Assembly (NCBI RefSeq): GCF_018613805.1
Contig: NZ_JAGGPL010000013.1
Span: 62,001 to 126,000 of the forward strand
Direction: 5' to 3'
Source of the DNA: Arthrobacter sp. ISL-48
GTDB taxonomy: Bacteria; Actinomycetota; Actinomycetes; Actinomycetales; Micrococcaceae
Length of the DNA: 64,000 bases
Position numbers and translations under genes: made by a program. Below the pieces are notes generated by a model. That model saw nothing but the letters and a program-made list of their open reading frames with translations, did no database searches and was not told where the DNA came from. How positions within the stretch are numbered: the first letter of the stretch is position 1; each line of letters opens with the position of its first letter. This document shows positions 33,709 to 42,197 of this stretch, one piece after another.

Positions 33709-35781
33709 CTACCCGACGGCGGGGACGGGAACGCGCAGCTCCGGATGGAAGGCGGTGCCTGCTTCCCGGTCCAGGAGCGGGGTCAGGCCGCCTGTGTGGA
33801 AGGGGAAATTCGCGCCGAGGATCATGCACAGGTCGACCTGCTCAGGTCCAGCCACCACCGACTCGTCCAGCAATAACGTGACTTCCTCGGCCAGCGCGGC
33901 CAGGATTCTGGCGCGGACTGCGCCGGCATCGGCCGGTTTCGAAGCCGGCAGCAGGGCAGCGGCGTCGGCGGCGATTCCGCCGTCGTGGTCCAGGTAGCCG
34001 GGGAGCCCCGCGGCCACGAGAGCCGCCAGGCTGCGGCTCACGCCAAAGCGCTGAGGATACGCCCGGTGCATGGTCTCGCAGATATGCAGCTGCACGGCCG
34101 GGCCGATGAATTGCAGCAGCTGCAGCGGCGTCATGGGCAGGCCCAGCGGATCCAGGGCATGGTTCACGACGGCGGGATCGCCGCCGTCGTCAAGCAGGGA
34201 CAGGACCTCGTCAAACAGCCGCGTCAGCACGCGGTTCACCACGAAGCCGGCCGTATCGGTGCTGAGTACGGCCGTCTTGCGCAGCCGCCGGGCCAGCTCG
34301 AACGCCGTCGCAAGCGTGGCCTCATCCGTTTTCGGCGCGGTGATGATTTCCACGAGCGGCAGCACGGCCACGGGGTTGAAAAAGTGGAAGCCCACCACCC
34401 GCTCCGGCCGGGCGAGCGCGGCACCTATGGCCTCTATCGACAATGAGGAGGTGTTGGTCAGCAGCAGGGCATCCGGCCGCAGCAGCGGTTCGAGCTCGGC
34501 GAACACGGCGCGCTTGACCTCCAGGTCCTCAAAAACGGCCTCGATGACCACGTCGCAGTCCGCAAATGCTGCCTTGTCGGTGCCTCCGGTGACCAGGGCG
34601 CGGACCGCCTCGGCGTCGATAATCTGCAGGCGTCCTTTGCCCACGAGTTTGTCCAACTGCCCGCTGATCCAGCCCAGCGACCCCTCGATACGCTCTTGCG
34701 ACAGGTCCGTGATCCGCACCGGAACGCGCAGCAGCTGCGCGAACGTGAGGGCGAGCTGGCTGGCCATCAGCCCTGCACCGACGACGCCCACCGAGCGCAC
34801 CGGCATCGGTTCGGCGGCCGGCCTGCCCTCGGGCTTTTTCACCAGGGACTGAGTGAGGTGGAAGGCGTAAATGCTGGCACGGGCTTCATCAGAGAGCAGC
34901 AGCTCGCCAAAGGCCCGGACCTCCGCCGCCGTCTGTTGCGCTGTGCCGGCGGGAGGCCTGGCTGCGGCCGCTTCGGCGATCAGCTCCAGGGCGCGGTACG
35001 GTGCGGGGGCGGCGCCATGCAGCCGGGCGTCGAGCTGCATCCGGACGGCCTCCAAGGCTGCCGCGGATCCGACGACGGCGGCAGACGGGCCCTGCTCCGC
35101 GAGGCCGGGACGGGACGGCGCAGCGGCCGCGCCCGGGCCCGTCTCAGTGAGGATGCCAGCGGCGAAATTCAGGGATGCCACCAGGAATCCGTCTTCCGGC
35201 ACTATGGCATCCACCAGGCCAAGATCCGCCGCGGACCGGGCCGAAAGGTTCTTTCCCGCGAGCGAATCCATGACCACCAGACGTGCTGTTTGTGCAGAGC
35301 CGAGTAGCGCCACGGTGCGCGGGATGCCGCCCCAGCCAGGCACCAGGCCCAGGCGGACCTCCGGAAAGCCGAGGGCCCGCACAGAATCTGCGGCCGTGCG
35401 GTAGTCCGCGTGCAAAGCGAGTTCCAGCCCGCCTCCGAGCGCGATCCCGTTGATGAACGCGAAAGTGGGCACCGGAAGCGCCGCGAACCGGTCCAGCGCC
35501 TCCAGTCCCCGACGCGCCACAGCCTCTGCCTGCTGCGGTGTGGCAGCCTCCGTCATCGGCTTCAGGTCCGCACCGGCACAGAAAACCGGGCCTTGGCCCG
35601 TCACAGCCACCGCATCCACCCCTGCCAGGTCAGGATCGCCCACAGCGGCCTGAAACCCGGCCAGCGATGCCGGACCCAGCGTCACAGGGCGGTGGCCGGA
35701 GTTCTCCAGGGTCAGGAGAGCAAAGCGGAAACCGCCGTGGTCCACGTAGGTGGTCCGGGTTTCGGTAACGGTTTCTGACAC
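33709..35781 (-). CDS. Enoyl-CoA hydratase/3-hydroxyacyl-CoA dehydrogenase fusion (FadJ/FadB-like)
   Basis: A 690-residue bifunctional enzyme. Residues about 1-200 are a crotonase fold with the oxyanion-hole segment and two candidate catalytic Glu (GGGLELALHADYR and FPEVRLGLVPGWGG). From about 330 comes a 3-hydroxyacyl-CoA dehydrogenase with NAD-binding VGVVGAGLMASQLAL, FHFFNPVAVLPLVEII (catalytic His) and TAGFVVNRVL. In this operon it should hydrate crotonyl-CoA and oxidise 3-hydroxybutyryl-CoA. The start is GTG after GAAGGA. The dehydrogenase glycine motif has Ala for the third Gly. Confidence 0.87.
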   Translation of the reverse strand: MSETVTETRTTYVDHGGFRFALLTLENSGHRPVTLGPASLAGFQAAVGDPDLAGVDAVAVTGQGPVFCAGADLKPMTEAATPQQAEAVARRGLEALDRFAALPVPTFAFINGIALGGGLELALHADYRTAADSVRALGFPEVRLGLVPGWGGIPRTVALLGSAQTARLVVMDSLAGKNLSARSAADLGLVDAIVPEDGFLVASLNFAAGILTETGPGAAAAPSRPGLAEQGPSAAVVGSAAALEAVRMQLDARLHGAAPAPYRALELIAEAAAARPPAGTAQQTAAEVRAFGELLLSDEARASIYAFHLTQSLVKKPEGRPAAEPMPVRSVGVVGAGLMASQLALTFAQLLRVPVRITDLSQERIEGSLGWISGQLDKLVGKGRLQIIDAEAVRALVTGGTDKAAFADCDVVIEAVFEDLEVKRAVFAELEPLLRPDALLLTNTSSLSIEAIGAALARPERVVGFHFFNPVAVLPLVEIITAPKTDEATLATAFELARRLRKTAVLSTDTAGFVVNRVLTRLFDEVLSLLDDGGDPAVVNHALDPLGLPMTPLQLLQFIGPAVQLHICETMHRAYPQRFGVSRSLAALVAAGLPGYLDHDGGIAADAAALLPASKPADAGAVRARILAALAEEVTLLLDESVVAGPEQVDLCMILGANFPFHTGGLTPLLDREAGTAFHPELRVPVPAVG

Positions 35782-35857
35782 AGGAGTTTCCTTCAGATAG
35801 ACAAACAGGACAGCAGGACCTGGGCCCGAGGAGGCCGGGGCTGCGGATTAGCAACGG

Positions 35858-37021
35858 CTACGAGAAGCTCGGGATGCCGGTGATCGCACGCCCCATGATC
35901 AGCGCATGGATCTCGTCGGTCCCCTCGTACGTACGCACGCTCTCGAGGTTGTTGGCGTGCCGCAGCGGCGAGTACTCAAGAGTGATCCCGTTTCCGCCGA
36001 GGATAGTCCGGGCCGATCGGCAGATCTCGATTGCCTGGCGGACGTTATTGAGCTTGCCAAAGGATATCTGTTCGGGACGCAGGCGCCCGGCATCCTTGAG
36101 CCGCCCGGTCTGGAGGGCCACGAGTGTTCCCTTCTGGATCTCCAGGACCATGTCCACGAGCTTCTGCTGGGTGAGCTGAAACGAGGCGATCGGTTTGCCA
36201 AACTGGGTGCGGTCAACGGCGTACGCCAGGGCGGCCTGGTAGGCGTCACGGGCGGCGCCCATGGCGCCCCACAGGATGCCGTACCTCGCTTCGTTGAGGC
36301 AGGAGAAAGGACCGCGGAGGCCGACGACGCCGGGTAGCACGGCGCTGTCCGGCAGCACGATGTCGTCAAGGGTGATGTCGCACTGGATGGAGGCGCGCAT
36401 CGACAGCTTTTCGGAGATCGGGGTAGCCAGGAAGCCCTGGGTGTCGGTAGGGACAACGAAGCCACGGACGCCTTCGTCGGTGCCCGCCCAGATGATCGCA
36501 ACGTCGGCGATGGAGGCCAGGCCGATCCAGCGTTTGGCTCCGTTCAGCACCCAGCCTGAGCCTTGTCGCTCGGCACGGGTGAGCATGTTGGCGGGGTCGC
36601 TGCCTGCGGTGGGCTCGGTGAGGCCGAAGCAGCCGATCAGTTCACCCGCTGCCATGCCAGGCAACCACTGCTGCTTCTGCTCCTCGGAACCGAACTTTGA
36701 GATCGCGCTCATGGCCAGCGATCCCTGCACGGATACGAAAGTACGGATGCCGGAGTCCCCGGCCTCCAGCTCCATGGCGGCAATCCCGTACTCGACGGCG
36801 GTCCGCCCGCCGCAGCCGTACCCCTTCAGGTGCATGCCCAGCAGGCCGAGGCTCCCCATCTCCTTGACCAGGTCCTGGGGAAAGACTGCCTCCTCGTACC
36901 AGGAGTTGATGTTGGGCCGGATCCGGTCATCGACGAACTGGCGGACCTGGCTGCGCAGGTCAATCTCCTGCTCGGTGAGCAGAAAGTCGATGTCGAGGTA
37001 ATCGGTGGCGAGGTCGGTCAC
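35858..37021 (-). CDS. gcdH: Glutaryl-CoA dehydrogenase-like acyl-CoA dehydrogenase
   Basis: A 387-residue flavoprotein. The whole chain follows the glutaryl-CoA dehydrogenase pattern: FVSVQGSLAMSAI, GCFGLTEPTAGSDPANM, GPFSCLNEARYGILWGAMGA, ILGGNGITLEYSPLRHANNLESVRTYEGTDEIHALIMGRAITGI. The catalytic Glu is in TYEGT. The enzyme oxidises and decarboxylates glutaryl-CoA to crotonyl-CoA. It overlaps the CoA-transferase stop by 4 bases. The symbol is used by similarity; a related dicarboxylyl-CoA is possible. Confidence 0.85.
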   Translation of the reverse strand: MTDLATDYLDIDFLLTEQEIDLRSQVRQFVDDRIRPNINSWYEEAVFPQDLVKEMGSLGLLGMHLKGYGCGGRTAVEYGIAAMELEAGDSGIRTFVSVQGSLAMSAISKFGSEEQKQQWLPGMAAGELIGCFGLTEPTAGSDPANMLTRAERQGSGWVLNGAKRWIGLASIADVAIIWAGTDEGVRGFVVPTDTQGFLATPISEKLSMRASIQCDITLDDIVLPDSAVLPGVVGLRGPFSCLNEARYGILWGAMGAARDAYQAALAYAVDRTQFGKPIASFQLTQQKLVDMVLEIQKGTLVALQTGRLKDAGRLRPEQISFGKLNNVRQAIEICRSARTILGGNGITLEYSPLRHANNLESVRTYEGTDEIHALIMGRAITGIPSFS

Positions 37022-38262
37022 TGGTGTGCTCCCATTGGCTGCTTGTTACTGCTACTGCTGTGGTCTTGGTAAGGGGGTTCGGTGGTGTTCGGGCTGCGAA
37101 GCCATTCGCGCACCTCTTCGGCATGCTGCCCGAGCCGTGGTGGCCTCCGAACGTACGTGACAGGCGTGTCGGACAGCGTTATCGGGTTGGCGGCCAGGTC
37201 CACACTGTCCTGGCCTTCGCCCACGGTGACGCGGGCATCCAGCCCCAGCTCGCCGGCCATCACGAAGGCACCGGCGATGTCGTTGACCGGGCCACAGGGG
37301 ATTCCGCGCGCCGACAGGACCCGGTACCAGTGATCGGCGGTCTGCTCGCTGGTCAGCTCCGTGATGGCCTGATCAAGCTCCTCGACGTGGGCGACCCGGG
37401 CCCGGTTGGTTGCGAAACGGGGATCGGTCGCCGCCTCGGGGATTCCCAGTGCCGCACACAGCTGCTGGAACTGCCGGTCGGTGCCGACAGCGATGACAAC
37501 CGGCCGGTCTGCAGCCGGGAACAGCTGGTAGGGCGCGATTGAAGGGTGGCGATTCCCCAGGATGCCCGGGATGGCGCCTGCGGCGGTGTAGCCAACACTT
37601 TGATTGACCATGCTCGACAGCAGGGTACTGAGCAGGTTCACTTCGACCAACTGGCCCCGGCCGCTGCCCTCCCGTGCACGAAGGGCCGCCAGCACGCCGA
37701 TCGCGGCATGCAGTCCGGTCAGCACGTCGACCAGGGCGACGCCGGCCTTGACTGGCTCGCCCGGGCCGGGGCCGGTCACACTCATCAGTCCCCCGACGGC
37801 CTGTACCAGCAGGTCGTAGCCGGGCAGTGCCGCCGCCGCCTCCTCTGAGCCGAAGCCGGTGATCGAGCAATACACGAGCCGCGGGTTGATCGCGGCGACC
37901 TGATCGTAGGACAACCCGTGACGAGCCATCGTGCCCGGACGGAAGTTCTCAATCAGCACGTCAGCACGTCGAATCAGCTCGACCAGGTCAGCCTTGTCGT
38001 CCGCGGCGGACATATCGGCCGTGAAGGATCGCTTGTTGCGGTTCACCGACAGGAAATATGTCGCCTCATGGTCATCGGTGAACGGAGGCCCCCACTGGCG
38101 CGTGTCGTCACCGGTACCCGGACGCTCGATCTTGATCACGTCGGCGCCAAGGTCGCCGAACAGCATCGTCGCGTAGGGCGCGGCCAGCACCCGGCTGAAA
38201 TCGGCAACGACGATTCCGGCCAGCGCGCCGACGGGCAGGCCTTGCGAACCTACGTCATTCAT
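37018..38262 (-). CDS. CaiB/BaiF (family III) CoA-transferase, probably for glutarate
   Basis: A 414-residue CoA-transferase. The N-terminus is typical (GIVVADFSRVLAAPYATMLFGDLGADVIKIERPGTGDDTRQWGPP) and the catalytic Asp lies in AGVALVDVLTG (about residue 175). It moves CoA between acyl groups, so it would activate a free dicarboxylate for the dehydrogenase encoded next to it. The human homologue SUGCT pairs glutarate and succinyl-CoA. The gene is 32 bases after the MFS gene and shares 4 bases with the next gene. Confidence 0.86.
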   Translation of the reverse strand: MNDVGSQGLPVGALAGIVVADFSRVLAAPYATMLFGDLGADVIKIERPGTGDDTRQWGPPFTDDHEATYFLSVNRNKRSFTADMSAADDKADLVELIRRADVLIENFRPGTMARHGLSYDQVAAINPRLVYCSITGFGSEEAAAALPGYDLLVQAVGGLMSVTGPGPGEPVKAGVALVDVLTGLHAAIGVLAALRAREGSGRGQLVEVNLLSTLLSSMVNQSVGYTAAGAIPGILGNRHPSIAPYQLFPAADRPVVIAVGTDRQFQQLCAALGIPEAATDPRFATNRARVAHVEELDQAITELTSEQTADHWYRVLSARGIPCGPVNDIAGAFVMAGELGLDARVTVGEGQDSVDLAANPITLSDTPVTYVRRPPRLGQHAEEVREWLRSPNTTEPPYQDHSSSSNKQPMGAHQ

Positions 38263-38294
38263 TTGGCTTTCCTTCCGAGGTGATCACGATGTGA

Positions 38295-39671
38295 TCAGTG
38301 AGCGGCGGCGGGGACCGCATTGTTGAATAGTGTCGGCCGCACGATCAGCATGATCGCGGCAGCCAGCAGCGGCAGCAGCGTCACCTGCAGCAGGCCGGCT
38401 CCCTGCCAGCCCAGCGCGGGCACCAGCGCCGCAAACAGCAGCCCAGAGAAGGCGGCGGAACCGTAGTAGCACGTGACGAACAGGCCGGCGGCCCGCCCGA
38501 CCTGGTACGGACGGACCGCCCGCTGGATAGCGCTGTTGGTGTTGGGGAAGAAGACGCCGGTACCGAATACGCCCATCATGCAAGCGAAGACACACTGCCA
38601 GACGAACGATGCCTGCACGACGTAGATCAGCACACCGACCACCGCCATGACGACCAGAGAAACTATCAGCAGGGTCCGCTGGTTGATCCTGTCGCCGATC
38701 CAGCCGCCAAACAACCCGGCCACGCCTCCGATGCCCACGAAACTGAGAGCCAGCGCGGCCTCCCCTGTCGACACGTGAAGCTGAGTGGTCAGGAACGTCG
38801 GGTACAAACCCAGGAACCCATACAGGGCGAGGGCACCGCAGCCGGAGGCGGCCGCGATCGCCAAGGAGTTGCGGTTGTAGGCCTTGGCTGGCATGTAATC
38901 GTAGGAGCCCTCGATGCCGGTCATGCTGATGGCCCGCTCGGTGAACTTGGGGCTGACGACGAACATAGCTACGACAGCGATCACCAGGCCGAGCAGCCCG
39001 AAGATGGTGAACGGAGCCCTCCAGGATCCAAAGTTGGCGGTGAACATAACACCCAAGGGCGGGCCGAAGGTAGCACCCAGACCGAAAGCGAAGCCCAGGA
39101 CGCCGAGGGCAAGGCCGCGACGGTTGTGGAAGAAAGCGCCCACTGCGGCGAACAACGCTGCGGCTTGCATCCCTTCACCCAGCCCGGAGATGATCCGGTA
39201 CAGGGCCATATCGCCCCAGGAGGAGGCCAGCGGTGTAGCCAGCGTACCCAGGGAGTAGATCACGATACTGAATATCAAGACCGTCTTGCGCGAAAAGCGC
39301 TCGACCAGGAACCCGGCAGGGATGCCTGCGATGGCCATCCCCAACGTGAATATTGTGGCCAGCAGTCCGCCCGCCTGCAGATTGAACCCGTATTCCTTGC
39401 TGATGGTGCCCAGCAAAGGCGGAAAGACCTGCCGGTCCATCGCATTAAGCATGAAGGTCAAGGCCAGCACCGCGAGCGAAACGCCAGCGACGACCTTGGA
39501 GGGCATGCCCTCCGGGTTGTTCTTTACACGCGATGGTGCCGGGCTGGCAGGGATCGCGTCCATGGAAATCGCATCCATGGGCTCGGGGTACGTGGGTACG
39601 GCGTGCCCTACGGTGGAACCAGCTGCACCGGGGGCCGGGCTGGCGCCGGAAGGGGTTTGGTGGGACATCAT
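38295..39671 (-). CDS. MFS transporter (organic-acid uptake candidate)
   Basis: A 458-residue permease with 12 predicted helices. A 50-residue polar Pro/Ala-rich N-terminus precedes the first helix; AGIPAGFLVERFSRKTVLIF is the loop-2 MFS motif. It is the first gene of the glutarate operon and its promoter carries an operator for the LacI-type regulator. Uptake of the pathway substrate or of a dicarboxylate is inferred. The 5' leader between the predicted transcript start (about 39853) and the ATG is about 180 bases and holds no gene I can support. Confidence 0.85.
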   Translation of the reverse strand: MMSHQTPSGASPAPGAAGSTVGHAVPTYPEPMDAISMDAIPASPAPSRVKNNPEGMPSKVVAGVSLAVLALTFMLNAMDRQVFPPLLGTISKEYGFNLQAGGLLATIFTLGMAIAGIPAGFLVERFSRKTVLIFSIVIYSLGTLATPLASSWGDMALYRIISGLGEGMQAAALFAAVGAFFHNRRGLALGVLGFAFGLGATFGPPLGVMFTANFGSWRAPFTIFGLLGLVIAVVAMFVVSPKFTERAISMTGIEGSYDYMPAKAYNRNSLAIAAASGCGALALYGFLGLYPTFLTTQLHVSTGEAALALSFVGIGGVAGLFGGWIGDRINQRTLLIVSLVVMAVVGVLIYVVQASFVWQCVFACMMGVFGTGVFFPNTNSAIQRAVRPYQVGRAAGLFVTCYYGSAAFSGLLFAALVPALGWQGAGLLQVTLLPLLAAAIMLIVRPTLFNNAVPAAAH

Positions 39672-39854
39672 TGTCTCCTAGTCGGGAGGGGCTTGCTTTC
39701 GTACGGGGATGTGAGGCGTGCTCTGAAGAGATGCGGAGTGCGGCAGGGCGGTCCGGTTCCGGTCATACCTGGAAGGGGGCCGGCTGAGGATCTGCACTGG
39801 GCATCTGAACCAAGCTGATGCTGACCCGTCCTGCCAACACGAGGTCTAGAACAA

Positions 39855-39887
39855 TGCTAACGATAGCACTCCGCCGCAATGAGTCAA
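39855..39887 (-). promoter_or_regulatory. Promoter and operator of the glutarate operon
   Basis: Read on the minus strand: TTGACT (39887-39882), 16-base spacer, TATCGT (39865-39860). The palindrome TGCTAACGATAGCA (39855-39868) covers the -10. Architecture is the same as in the divergent promoter at 39924. Predicted transcript start about 39853. Confidence 0.75.
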
Positions 39888-39923
39888 GGACGGAATTTAT
39901 TTCAGCGTGGTTGCCCGCGGCTC

Positions 39924-39956
39924 TTGACCCACGCGGGGCCTGTGCTATCGTTAGCA
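39924..39956 (+). promoter_or_regulatory. Promoter and operator of the LacI-type regulator gene
   Basis: TTGACC (39924-39929), 16-base spacer, TATCGT (39946-39951), with TGCTATCGTTAGCA (39943-39956) covering the -10. Predicted transcript start about 39958. It indicates autoregulation. The operator centres here and at 39855 are 88 bases apart, close to a whole number of helical turns. Confidence 0.75.
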
Positions 39957-40026
39957 TGTGGCTGCAGCGTAAAGCCGCCACTCCCAGCATATGATGGTCC
40001 ACTACAGCATTGCGTCAGGAGGCACG

Positions 40027-41058
40027 ATGGTCACGACGAAGGATATCGCTGCACATCTGCAGCTGTCAGTCTCCACCGTCGGCCGGGCGCTGGCCAATGA
40101 CACCCGCATCAGTGAAGAGACCAAAGCCCGAGTCCGCCAGGCGGCGTCGGAACTGGGCTACGTGGGCAACCATGCGGCCAGGATGATGCGGGGAGCCCCG
40201 AGCAACGTGGTGGGGCTCGTCATTCCCGACATCCGCAACAGCTTCTACTTCACCATCGCCCACGAATTGTCAGCGATCATGGCCGCTGAGGACTACCAGC
40301 TGATGCTGGCAGAGACGTTCGACGATCGCCTCATCGAGCGCCGTCACCTTCGCGAACTGTCCGCCAGCCGTGCAGCTGGCGTAGTGATCGCTCCGACGCC
40401 GAGCCCGCACAATGACTCCGTCAGCTTGCTGCGCGGTATGCCGCACGTCCAGTTGCTGCGCAGGCACGCGTCACTGGGTGCGCAGTGGTTCGGCCTGGAT
40501 GACCAGCGGGCGCTGCAGGATTCCACGACGCACTTGCTGGATCTCGGCCATACCCGGATCGCTTACATCGGTGCGCCTGCTGACCTACCCACCGGCCGGG
40601 AACGACTCGAGGGCTACCACCAGGCCCTTCGCGACCGGGGCGTCCCGATCCTGCCCAACCTGGTCGAACTAGGTCCCCCAGCGTCGCCGGAGCATGCCCG
40701 CGAGGCTGTGCGCCGGCTCCTGAACCGGCCAACCCCGCCCACCGCCGTCGTGCTTGGGTCTGTCCTGCACACCGTAGGAGTGCTGGACGGCTTGCTGGAG
40801 ATGGACGTCGACGTCCCCTCGGAGCTGTCCGTAGTCGGCTTCGGCGATCAGAGCGGGTTCTCCTGGTGGGGCCCCGGCCTCACCACTATCAGTCTCCCCA
40901 TCGGCGACGTCGCCACCTCCTGCGGGCTCTGGTTCATCCGCCGGCTTAACAATCCGCCGGCCGGAAACGATCCGTACGAGTCGGCATCTGTGGGCTGGCT
41001 GGTGCCGCGTGGCAGCACTGCTGCACCGCCCGCGGTGGCGCGCGAGCGCTCCGCTTAA
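40027..41058 (+). CDS. LacI-family regulator of the catabolic island
   Basis: A 343-residue repressor. The helix-turn-helix is at about 3-50 (TTKDIAAHLQLSVSTVGRALAND), followed by the hinge and a sensor domain (about 60-335) with GLVIPDIRNSFYFTIAHELS and the C-terminal LVPRGS pattern. AGGAGG (40017-40022) precedes the ATG. Its own promoter and four others in the window carry TGCTAWCGWTAGCA-type sites, so it is probably the master regulator of the island. The ligand is unknown; LacI proteins usually bind sugars, but some sense acids or aromatics. Confidence 0.88.
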   Translation: MVTTKDIAAHLQLSVSTVGRALANDTRISEETKARVRQAASELGYVGNHAARMMRGAPSNVVGLVIPDIRNSFYFTIAHELSAIMAAEDYQLMLAETFDDRLIERRHLRELSASRAAGVVIAPTPSPHNDSVSLLRGMPHVQLLRRHASLGAQWFGLDDQRALQDSTTHLLDLGHTRIAYIGAPADLPTGRERLEGYHQALRDRGVPILPNLVELGPPASPEHAREAVRRLLNRPTPPTAVVLGSVLHTVGVLDGLLEMDVDVPSELSVVGFGDQSGFSWWGPGLTTISLPIGDVATSCGLWFIRRLNNPPAGNDPYESASVGWLVPRGSTAAPPAVARERSA

Positions 41059-41080
41059 AGACCGCAACATCCAACAAAAG

Positions 41081-41098
41081 AGGCGCGCGTGCGCGCCT
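41081..41098. terminator. GC-rich hairpin after the regulator gene
   Basis: AGGCGCGC and GCGCGCCT form a perfect stem around GT, 22 bases after the regulator stop. No T-run on the plus strand; on the minus strand it is followed by CTTTTG, so it may end transcription in that direction too. Confidence 0.5.
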
Positions 41099-41110
41099 TC
41101 CAAATGTAGG

Positions 41111-41124
41111 TGCTAACGATAGCA
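41111..41124. promoter_or_regulatory. LacI-type operator upstream of the dioxygenase operon
   Basis: TGCTAACGATAGCA, identical to the site at 39855, 29 bases before the dioxygenase ATG. It probably overlaps the -10 (TAACGA at 41114). I see no good -35. Confidence 0.72.
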
Positions 41125-41153
41125 CCCACCTGTACCCCATTGGAGAGGACAGC

Positions 41154-42155
41154 ATGCTGCCACCGGTCGACTTGCGCCCCCCGTTCAACATCACCCGAAC
41201 CAGCCACCTGCGCCTGAATGTAGCTGACCTGGCCGCGAGCCGTGATTTCTACACCACGGTCCTCGGCCTGGTGGTGACCGAGGAGGACGACTCCACGGTC
41301 TATCTGCGCGGCCTCGCGGAGGCCTGTCACCACAGCCTTGTGTTGGAGAGGAGCACCGACGGCGGCACGGCCCGTCGGATAGGGTTCCGGGTTTTCTTCG
41401 AGGAAGACCTGGACGAGGCCTACCGCTACTTCCGTGACCGGGATCTCCCGGCCGAGTGGGTAGACATGCCACACCAGGGGCGTACCCTGCACGTTGCAGA
41501 CCCGGTCGGGACGCCGCTGGAGCTGTGCGCAACCATGGAGACCCGGTCCAGGCTGCACATCAACTTTGAGCAGTACAAAGGCGCGCACGCCCAGCGACTG
41601 GACCACTTCCAGCTGCTCACGCCCGACGTCTACGAGTTGTGCGCGTTCTACAGCGAACTGGGGTTCCGCAACTCGGAATACCTCGAGTACGGCGACGAAC
41701 TCGTAGGCGCCTTCATGTACCGCAAGGGCACCTGCCTTGACTTGGCAATGGTGCCCGGCGACGGTCCAAGCCTGCACCACTTCGCTTACACCGTCTCCGA
41801 GAGCCATGACATCTTCACCGCCTGCGACTTCGCCGGCATCCTGGGCTACGGCGACCAGGTGGAACGCGGCCCCGGCCGGCATGGACCGGGAGGCATGCTC
41901 TTCGCGTACCTCCGCGACCCGGACGGCCACCGCGTTGAGGTCTTCAACAGCCACTACCAGACCATCGATCTTGAGACCGAGGCGGTGCGCTGGGATGCCG
42001 CATCGGTGAGCACCAACGCACGCTGGGGACTGCCCGCCCTGGAGCAGTGGTACTTCGAAGCCTCGCCATTCGTCGGGGCACCGCTGAAGTCCCCGGCTGT
42101 CCGTCCTGCCCCCATGACGCTGGAGAAGTTCCTGGCCAGCCCCCAGCCCCGCTAA
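41154..42155 (+). CDS. Type I extradiol dioxygenase homologue (homoprotocatechuate 2,3-dioxygenase family) with altered active site
   Basis: A 333-residue two-module VOC protein closely patterned on homoprotocatechuate 2,3-dioxygenase. The metal ligands are kept: His151 (RLDHFQLLTPDV), His209 (LHHFAY) and Glu262 (GHRVEVF). Arg238, His243 and Tyr252 of the VERGPGRHG and AYLRDPDGHR segments are also present. However, the second-sphere His of the family (His200 in Brevibacterium fuscum numbering) is Leu195, the Trp192 position is Phe187, and the two substrate-carboxylate arginines (292/293) are not found. The substrate and maybe the reaction must differ. GGAGAGG precedes the ATG. First gene of a three-gene unit. 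Confidence 0.85.
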   Translation: MLPPVDLRPPFNITRTSHLRLNVADLAASRDFYTTVLGLVVTEEDDSTVYLRGLAEACHHSLVLERSTDGGTARRIGFRVFFEEDLDEAYRYFRDRDLPAEWVDMPHQGRTLHVADPVGTPLELCATMETRSRLHINFEQYKGAHAQRLDHFQLLTPDVYELCAFYSELGFRNSEYLEYGDELVGAFMYRKGTCLDLAMVPGDGPSLHHFAYTVSESHDIFTACDFAGILGYGDQVERGPGRHGPGGMLFAYLRDPDGHRVEVFNSHYQTIDLETEAVRWDAASVSTNARWGLPALEQWYFEASPFVGAPLKSPAVRPAPMTLEKFLASPQPR

Positions 42156-42197
42156 TCACCAGCCCCGCTGCCCCCCAACCGTCTGGAGCACCACATC

